NCBI GenBank assembly: GCA_950022295.1
Contig: OX465601.1
Span: 76,703,501-76,767,500 of the forward strand
Source: Bromus sterilis
Lineage: Eukaryota; Streptophyta; Magnoliopsida; Poales; Poaceae
Length of the DNA stretch: 64,000 bases
Direction of reading: 5' to 3'
Shown: positions 58,841-64,000 of the stretch, piece by piece
Numbering within the stretch: position 1 is the stretch's first letter
How the letters are laid out: each line of letters begins with the position of its first letter
Program-made: the position numbers and the translations under genes
The notes under the pieces: generated by a model
The model's database searches: none
The model's input: only the letters and a program-made list of their open reading frames with translations
Told to the model about the DNA's origin: nothing

Positions 58841-58970
58841 AGTAGCAGCAAGTGTGGCAGATTTTTTTGTAATTTTTTATATAAGACACAAAGATAAAAA
58901 CAGAAAGGTAAACTAACAAAACTAAAAAACAAAAAGGTAGTGGGAAACTCCCCTATCTTAGCACTCGGAG

Positions 58971-58988
58971 TCCCCAGCAACGGCGCCA
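58971..58988 (-). other. tRNA-Asp primer binding site of the Gypsy compound
   Basis: The plus strand reads TCCCCAGCAACGGCGCCA, one base different from the tRNA-Asp end seen at 3162-3179. Confidence 0.85.
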
Positions 58989-58998
58989 GAAATTTGCT

Positions 58999-60591
58999 CG
59001 ATGTGCGAGACGATGATAATGGTTTCTCCCATTCATTGGTTACCCCAAGTGGTAGGTGAGATGTAGGATAGCAGCAAATTTCCCCTATGTGGAGGATAGG
59101 GTTTGTCTCCCGTAGGATAAGTAGGTATCAACGGTGCAACTAACATGGACCTGCACACAACACAAATAACTTTGCTCCCAACAAAGTTCAGAGAGGTTGT
59201 CAGTATCTCCGGTCTTGTTTTTTACAAAGGATCAAACGCAAGGGAAAATGATAATGATAGCAACTAGAAAGTAAAAGCAAGAAAGTAAATAAGAGTGTAA
59301 ACAGTGATGAGAATATGGACCGGGGTCCCGTGATGTTCACTAGTGATGTCTCTCTCCCAAAACACGATAAAATTGCTATGCGAGGTAAACAAATTACAGC
59401 TGGGCAATTGACAGGATTAAAAACGCACCGCAATGCTAACTATGCTAAAAAGAAAGGACGAGGCTCAAAAGCATGGGCGGTACGCCAAAACAAGTAGACC
59501 AAAATCCAGTTGCATCTACTACTAGTCATCCACCTTGAGATATCTATCCAGAACATCTCACTGGTATTAAGTTGCGAGCCCCACCCAAAGTGTAAACCCA
59601 AAGCAACAGACAACTGCATTAAAATCACTTTGCGTAAAGTAAAGAATCCTTGCAACCGCGGTTACAAGCACCGTTGTTTTCCCCTTATGGAAACAGCACA
59701 TCCCCTAGACTCATGTTTCTGTCACTCAAGCGTTTCATCGGGGGGCATGAACCCACAATCGAGCATAACCTTCCCTCTTGGAGTCACTACCTACTAGTTG
59801 GCCAAAGCAATAAAAAGCAACGGAGAACATGCAAGAATTACTTAAGAACAACAATATAAAAGATAAGAACCATATATATTACTCAATCACAATCTGAACA
59901 TAATCTCATAATCCATCAGATCCCAGCAAACTCAGCATAGCAACAACATAAAGATTACATATGTGCCTCGATCATGTAGGGCAGCTCATAAGGTCTAAAC
60001 CATAAATAACAAAGAGGGGAGGAGAACATCACATAGATACTGATCAAGGACCCATGGTCCAAAGAAAAGTACTCACGACACATCCGGGAAGCGTCCATGA
60101 TGGAGGAGAAGCTCCCGGAGGTCAATCCTCCCTCAGGTAAGGTGCCGGGAAGAAGTCTGCTGGCGCTCCCGATATTGGAAGCTCGGCGGCGGCAGAAGAG
60201 AGGCGAGATCGCGAAAAAGGGTTCTGTCTTCAGGGGTTTCGCGTCGTGGAGATTAAATAGGCGAAGGGGGGCAGCCAGGGGGGCACGAGGGGTGCAGGCG
60301 CCCTGGTGGTGCGGACAAGCCCTAGGCCGCGCCACCTGGCCGCCTGGGCACCAGGTGGGGCCCCTCTGGCCCTCCTTCGGGGTTTTCCCCGAATTTTAGG
60401 AGCACTTTTAATATGGGGGAAAAATGAAATAGAAAAACAGCAGAAAACAGGAACTGGCACTGTGGTGCACTGAGTTAATAAGTTAGTCCAAATATGATCA
60501 AAATTGTGTGAAAGTGTATCTAGATCATAGCAATATCACACTAAACATGCATGGAGCAAGCAGAAATTATAGATACGTTTGGGACGTATCA
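58999..60591 (-). repeat. Outer 5' LTR, subtype 1 (1593 bases)
   Basis: Ends GGGACGTATCA on the plus strand at 60591 and is followed by GGTGC. The inner end is CGATGTGCGAG, one base off the family ending. It shares GATGTAGGATAGCAGC and GAGGATAGGGTTTG with 36167-37776, making these two the original pair. Confidence 0.85.
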
Positions 60592-60973
60592 GGTGCAAAG
60601 ACTTCACTTTGGTGGCTTCGCCAGAAGGTGGATCAAGCCGATCGATCGGTAGTCCGATAGACAAGTATCATCCGGTTTGTTGGGCAGCAAGGTAAGCAGC
60701 AGCTCGTTCAACCTCTAGAATTCGACGGGCGTTGGCATGGAAGAATGTGTCAAAGGCCTCGCAGATGTCGTCTTTGACCACGTCCCAACAGGCAAGGAGG
60801 ATCTCAACGATGAATCCATCGGGGCCCGTGGCCTTGCCCCGAGGAAGGGACTTGATCACATTCCAGATATTCGCCTCGGAGAAGGGGTGCTCAAGCTCCG
60901 CGACGTAGAAGTGGAGCGGGTCGATCAGGGCGAGGTCTAAGGCCAGCAGGCGGACACCGGAGCTGCCGAGCAC
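60592..60973 (-). pseudogene. LINE ORF2, start of reverse transcriptase
   Basis: Reads leftwards from the Gypsy junction: LEHPFSEANIWNVIKSLPRG, KATGPDGFIVEILLACW, DICEAFDTFFHAN, then after a frame change LSDYRSIGLIHLLAK. These are the opening blocks of LINE reverse transcriptase. The frame runs on in 36166-35767 once the Gypsy compound is taken out. Confidence 0.82.
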
Positions 60974-61040
60974 TGTAGTTTATTATGAACCGCAAGGGTT
61001 GCGAGATTATATTGTATCACTTCTTCTTCGGTACAACCCC

Positions 61041-62150
61041 TCATACATCGATGGTCGAGATTCGCCCGTACCCATTCATAACGAAGGGCATGATCGACAT
61101 TAAAAAAATGAACGCATGCACGGCCTGCACGCCCGTAACCGTATAGGAGCGATTCTCACTAGTAGAGAAAGTTAAAGCTCTTCTATGGCATGCCAAAAAG
61201 TGTCTTGTTGGCGTGGAGGCCCACCGCCCGGAATATGGCGCTAGTGCTGTCGGTTTGATGGTGAGAAGACCCTCTTTGCTCGGGATTTCGACGCTAGCGG
61301 AAATCGAATCAAGACTCCGATGGTGCTTCGGCTTCTCTTTCTTCTTCTCGTGGAGCTTTTCCTGCTGCATCTCCTTCCACCGGCTCATTTTATGGTGGTG
61401 TTTGCTCTTCTAGTTTTGAGAAGGACGCTGATGTGAAGCCAGCGATGAAGAGGGCGCACCAGTGAGACGAGGCTGCAGAGCTTGGCATAAGTCGGGCTTC
61501 ACCATGAAGGCTTATGATAGTTTTATCCTTTGTCTGTGATGATGCTTAGCGTAGTTGAGAAGTTCCTCTAATCCTAGCACGAGCACACATGTAGAAGTCA
61601 TAATTCCTTGGGATGTTTGGCCTTGTAATCCTTTTGATGTAAAGATCTCATCTCGTAATCCTCGTATGAAATCAATATATTGGAAATCTTATCTTCCTCC
61701 TTTTTTACGCTTGAGGGTGCTCCTGTTGTCTTGTCTCTTTTTTGAACTTGTGCGAGTCCTCGAACACTATCGGGTGCGCGACAGCGCTCCCAATGGGAGT
61801 AGCCCCCGAGGCTTCGGCCAATCATGTGTGATTGGGCAGAGGCTTTTGTACTTGCATTCTTTCACTCCTTTACTTCATCTTGGACCTAAAGTCTTCGAGG
61901 CTCCGTTGTGCAAGGAATGAATCTGTCGATGTAATTGTATCCTTCTAGGCTTTAGGACTAGTGAGTTTTAGTCCTTGTATGTTTGAGTGATGCTTCGGGC
62001 TTCCCTGAGGTAAGAGAGGGTAAGAACCCGTTCGACCCCCCGAGTATTATTGCATGAATGAAGGAGGTGCCTCGAGATGGAGAGTAATGATCAAACTTGA
62101 ATCCCCAGGTAGTAAAAACGTCGTGCGAGTGAAAAGCACTTATGGGGCGA
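61041..62150 (-). other. Non-coding 3' region or LTR of the second Gypsy
   Basis: A 115-codon open frame (61388-61041) starts with a Lys/Glu-rich run (KEMQQEKLHEKKKEKPK), but no family is recognised. The rest has short frames only. It probably lies mostly in the 3' LTR. Confidence 0.4.
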
Positions 62151-62160
62151 GGGATTTATC

Positions 62161-62696
62161 CGCGCTCTAGCCCCCGAGTGTCGTAGTATGGTTATCACGT
62201 GTGTGAAAGAATGGCTCGAGGGGGGGGGTTACCGCGCTCGAGCCCCCGAGTGCTAGTATTTATCGTCGCGTAAGCGAAAGAATTCCTCGGGGGGAGGGTA
62301 GTCACCGTGCTCGAGCCCCTGAGTGCTAGAGTGTTTATCGCGTAAGCGAAAGAACGCCTCGTGGGGAGGGTAGTTACCGCGATCGAGACCCCGAGTGCCA
62401 AAGTATAATATTCGCGTGAGCGAAATAACGCCTTGAGGGTAGGGTAGTTACCGCGCTCGAGCCCCCGAGTGCCAGAGTGTTTATCGTCGCGTAAGCGAAA
62501 GAACGCCTCGGGGGAGGGTAGTTACCGCGCTCGAGCCTCCGAGTGCCAGAGTATAATCGCCGCGTGAGAGAAAGAACGCCTCGGGGGGAGGGTAGTTACC
62601 GCGCTCGAGCCCCCGAGTGCCAGAGTATAATCGTCGCGTGAGCGAGAGAACGCCTCGGGGGGAGGGTAGTTACCGCGCTCGAGCCCCCGAGTGCCA
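62161..62696 (-). repeat. Tandem array, seven units of 71-75 bases plus a partial
   Basis: Units start at 62161, 62233, 62306, 62377, 62452, 62526 and 62600, with a partial from 62674. The common core is CGCGCTCGAGCCCCCGAGTG, then CGTAAGCGAAAGAACGCCTC and GGGGGAGGGTAGTTAC. Outer units on the left are the most diverged. Confidence 0.9.
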
Positions 62697-62798
62697 TATT
62701 GTGTTTTTGGGCAACACATTCTTTATTGCTTCGAACCTTTACATGTGCTGCTTCTTGGGCTAGATTGTCAATATTGCGAGGGAACATAAAGGAGAGTA

Positions 62799-63104
62799 TC
62801 AGAGATGACTATAGGCAATATATGGGTAGAAGAGGCGCAAGTTCACCACGTTCCACGGGTTGCCCACGTCTACGTCGGTCTTCGGGTTCTTCAACCTGTA
62901 GGCGCCTCCTCCGATTGCTTTGGAGATTATGTAGGGTCCTTCCCATTGAGGTGCCAGCTTGTGCACTTTTTCTTGCTTGAGCCTTAGGACGAGATCTCCG
63001 ACGTTGAATACCCGAGTGCAGAGTCGACTGCTCTGGTAAGTCCGTAGTTTGTCTTGATACCCTTCTGATCGTTCGAGGGCTATGTCTTTTGATTCATCGA
63101 CCAC
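62799..63104 (-). pseudogene. Gypsy integrase C-terminal region
   Basis: Reads FNVGDLVLRLKQEKVHKLAP, QWEGPYIISKAIGGGAYRL and NPWNVVNLRLFYP: the DNA-binding C-terminal domain of Gypsy integrase and the end of pol. It is out of frame with the core at 63329-63604. Confidence 0.8.
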
Positions 63105-63328
63105 GTCTTTGTCATTTGCGAGTGCATCCTCTGCCTCCTCCTCCTCCTCGTATCCAGTGATGCGTGGATCACCGAATCTAAGGTCGTGCGGCAGTACTAT
63201 TTCGGCTCCTTACACCATAAAAATGGAGTATATTGCGTTGAGGTGTTGGGTGTAGGGCGCAGACTCCATAGGAGGGCTGGCAATTCTTCAACACAGTTTC
63301 CTACGGCTTGCTCGAGTGGTGCGAGGAG

Positions 63329-63921
63329 TCATTTCTTGAAGCTGCCGCAGTCTAGCATGTTTGCTTTCTCCACCTGCCCATTGGACTGCAGGTGCGCGAC
63401 TGATGCATAGTTGATTTTGATACCTAGCTCCTGGCAGAAGTTCTGGAACTCATCTGCTGTGAAGTTTGTGCCAATTTCAGTGATGATGTTGTGCGGAACG
63501 CCAAACCGGAAGATGATGGACTTGATGAAGTTGACTGCTGTCAGAGCGGTCGAACTGGTGATTGGTACTGCCTCGATCCATTTAGTGAATTTGTCGACTG
63601 CCACCAGGAGGTGCGTTCAACCGCCTTTTGAGGATTTCTTGAGCGGTCCCACCATGTCGAGCCCCAGGTTGCTAAAGCCCAAGATAGTGGTATGGTTTTG
63701 AGCTCTGATGCTGGTGCATGAGGTTTACTTGCAAATTTCTGGCAGGCGACACAGCGTCGCACGATGTCTTCGGTGTTCCTCATGGCAGTTGGCCAATAGA
63801 ACCCAGCTTTGAAGGCCTTGGCCACGAGGGTGCGACTGCTCGCGTGGTGGCCATAGATTCCCTCGTAGATTTCTAGTAGCAATGTCTTGCCATGTTCTTT
63901 GTCGATGCACTTCTGGAACAC
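63329..63921 (-). pseudogene. Gypsy integrase zinc domain and core
   Basis: The upstream piece (63921-63660) has GHHASSRTLVAKAFKAGFYW and CVACQKFASKPHAP, the H2C2 zinc region. A stop near 63620 (GG-stop-THLLVAVDKF) and a frame change lead into the core, with AVDKFTKWIEAVP (first Asp), TEIGTNFTADEF (Glu where the second catalytic Asp is expected) and SNGQVEKAN (Glu). The element cannot make an active integrase as it stands. Confidence 0.82.
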
Positions 63922-64000
63922 CTGAGATATGCTGCGTTTGTATAGATGCTTGTTGATTACGGTGAAGGCCTTGGATCGTTGGCTGACGCGACGCGCTTTG

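Larger units (their letters stand above)
36167..60591 (-). mobile_element. Compound Athila-type Gypsy element with nested insertions
   Basis: The outer LTR pair is 36167-37776 (3') and 58999-60591 (5'). It is flanked by GGCGC (36162-36166) and GGTGC (60592-60596), a target duplication with one CpG-type change, and lies in the LINE. Inside are an internal remnant (37777-38198), a further LTR (38199-39840), non-coding DNA (39841-42611), a Sirevirus (42617-56761), then protease, gag and primer site. No polymerase genes belong to it. The extra LTR has a different sequence subtype from the outer pair. Confidence 0.85.
25934..60973 (-). mobile_element. LINE retrotransposon split into four pieces
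   Basis: Minus-strand non-LTR element whose ORF2 pieces lie, in reading order, at 60973-60592, 36166-35767, 31800-30336 and 26155-26093. The 3' tail runs to a short A-rich stretch near 25934-25950. The gaps are a Gypsy compound, a CACTA transposon and a solo LTR, each flanked by a target duplication. Without them the LINE covers about 2.5 kb: the reverse transcriptase and C-terminal zinc region. Its upstream part (endonuclease, ORF1) is not in the window because another Gypsy begins at 60974. Confidence 0.85.
60974..64000 (-). mobile_element. Second Gypsy element, partial (Tat-like layout)
   Basis: Minus-strand element whose 3' end is at 60974 (its last bases read ATAAACTACA on the minus strand). 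It runs off the right edge. Next to it AGCAC (60969-60973) should be the target duplication. From right to left there are integrase pieces (63921-62799), a 73-base tandem array (62161-62696) and then non-coding 3' region or LTR to 60974. The inner edge of the LTR could not be located. A long gap between integrase and the 3' end, with GGGGGCTACTCCC-type phrases, suggests the Tat lineage (inference). Confidence 0.7.

Noticed and set aside
62161..62696. CRISPR-like array
   Set aside because: There are no unique spacers: the whole 73-base unit repeats, and it sits in a plant retrotransposon.

Overview
The window looks like grass nuclear DNA, most likely Triticeae (wheat, barley, rye or Aegilops type). 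Two intron-containing plant genes sit in a gene-bearing island of about 16 kb (roughly 9.7-25.9 kb). Both sides are packed with decayed, nested transposable elements. Gene identities come from reading the translations. Family names for the transposons are inferences from motifs and termini; no database was searched.

Left (1-9.7 kb): a minus-strand Gypsy element of the Athila type (tRNA-Asp primer site, gag plus protease, no polymerase visible) runs off the left edge. It lies against a GC-rich orphan reading frame. A decayed plus-strand Copia element follows, with gag, protease, integrase and only the start of reverse transcriptase.

Gene island: ATG3, the autophagy E2-like enzyme (minus strand, 9 coding exons, 10824-13562), and an SMPD4-like neutral sphingomyelinase gene (plus strand, 4 coding exons, 18028-21288) are arranged head to head. 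About 4.5 kb of AT-rich sequence with Helitron-like ends lies between them. Stowaway-type MITEs and remnants lie in and after the second gene.

Right (25.9-64 kb): one minus-strand LINE is the scaffold and is split by four insertions: a 4.18-kb solo LTR (26156-30335), a CACTA transposon (31801-35766), a 24.4-kb Gypsy compound (36167-60591) and a second Gypsy starting at 60974. The LINE reading frame matches up across the solo-LTR and compound-Gypsy junctions. The Gypsy compound is a chimera: its outer LTR pair belongs to one sequence subtype, and a third LTR of another subtype sits inside without a partner. A 14.1-kb Sirevirus-type Copia element (42617-56761) is inserted in it, with 1267-base LTRs, a perfect 5-base target duplication, gag, pol and a large degenerate extra (env-like) frame downstream of pol.

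I found no convincing new biological system. The items most worth a second look are the recombinant Gypsy, the TATA-like leader in front of the Sirevirus extra frame, and conserved hairpin repeats in the CACTA element and in the polymerase-less Gypsy family. No rRNA, tRNA gene or CRISPR array was seen.
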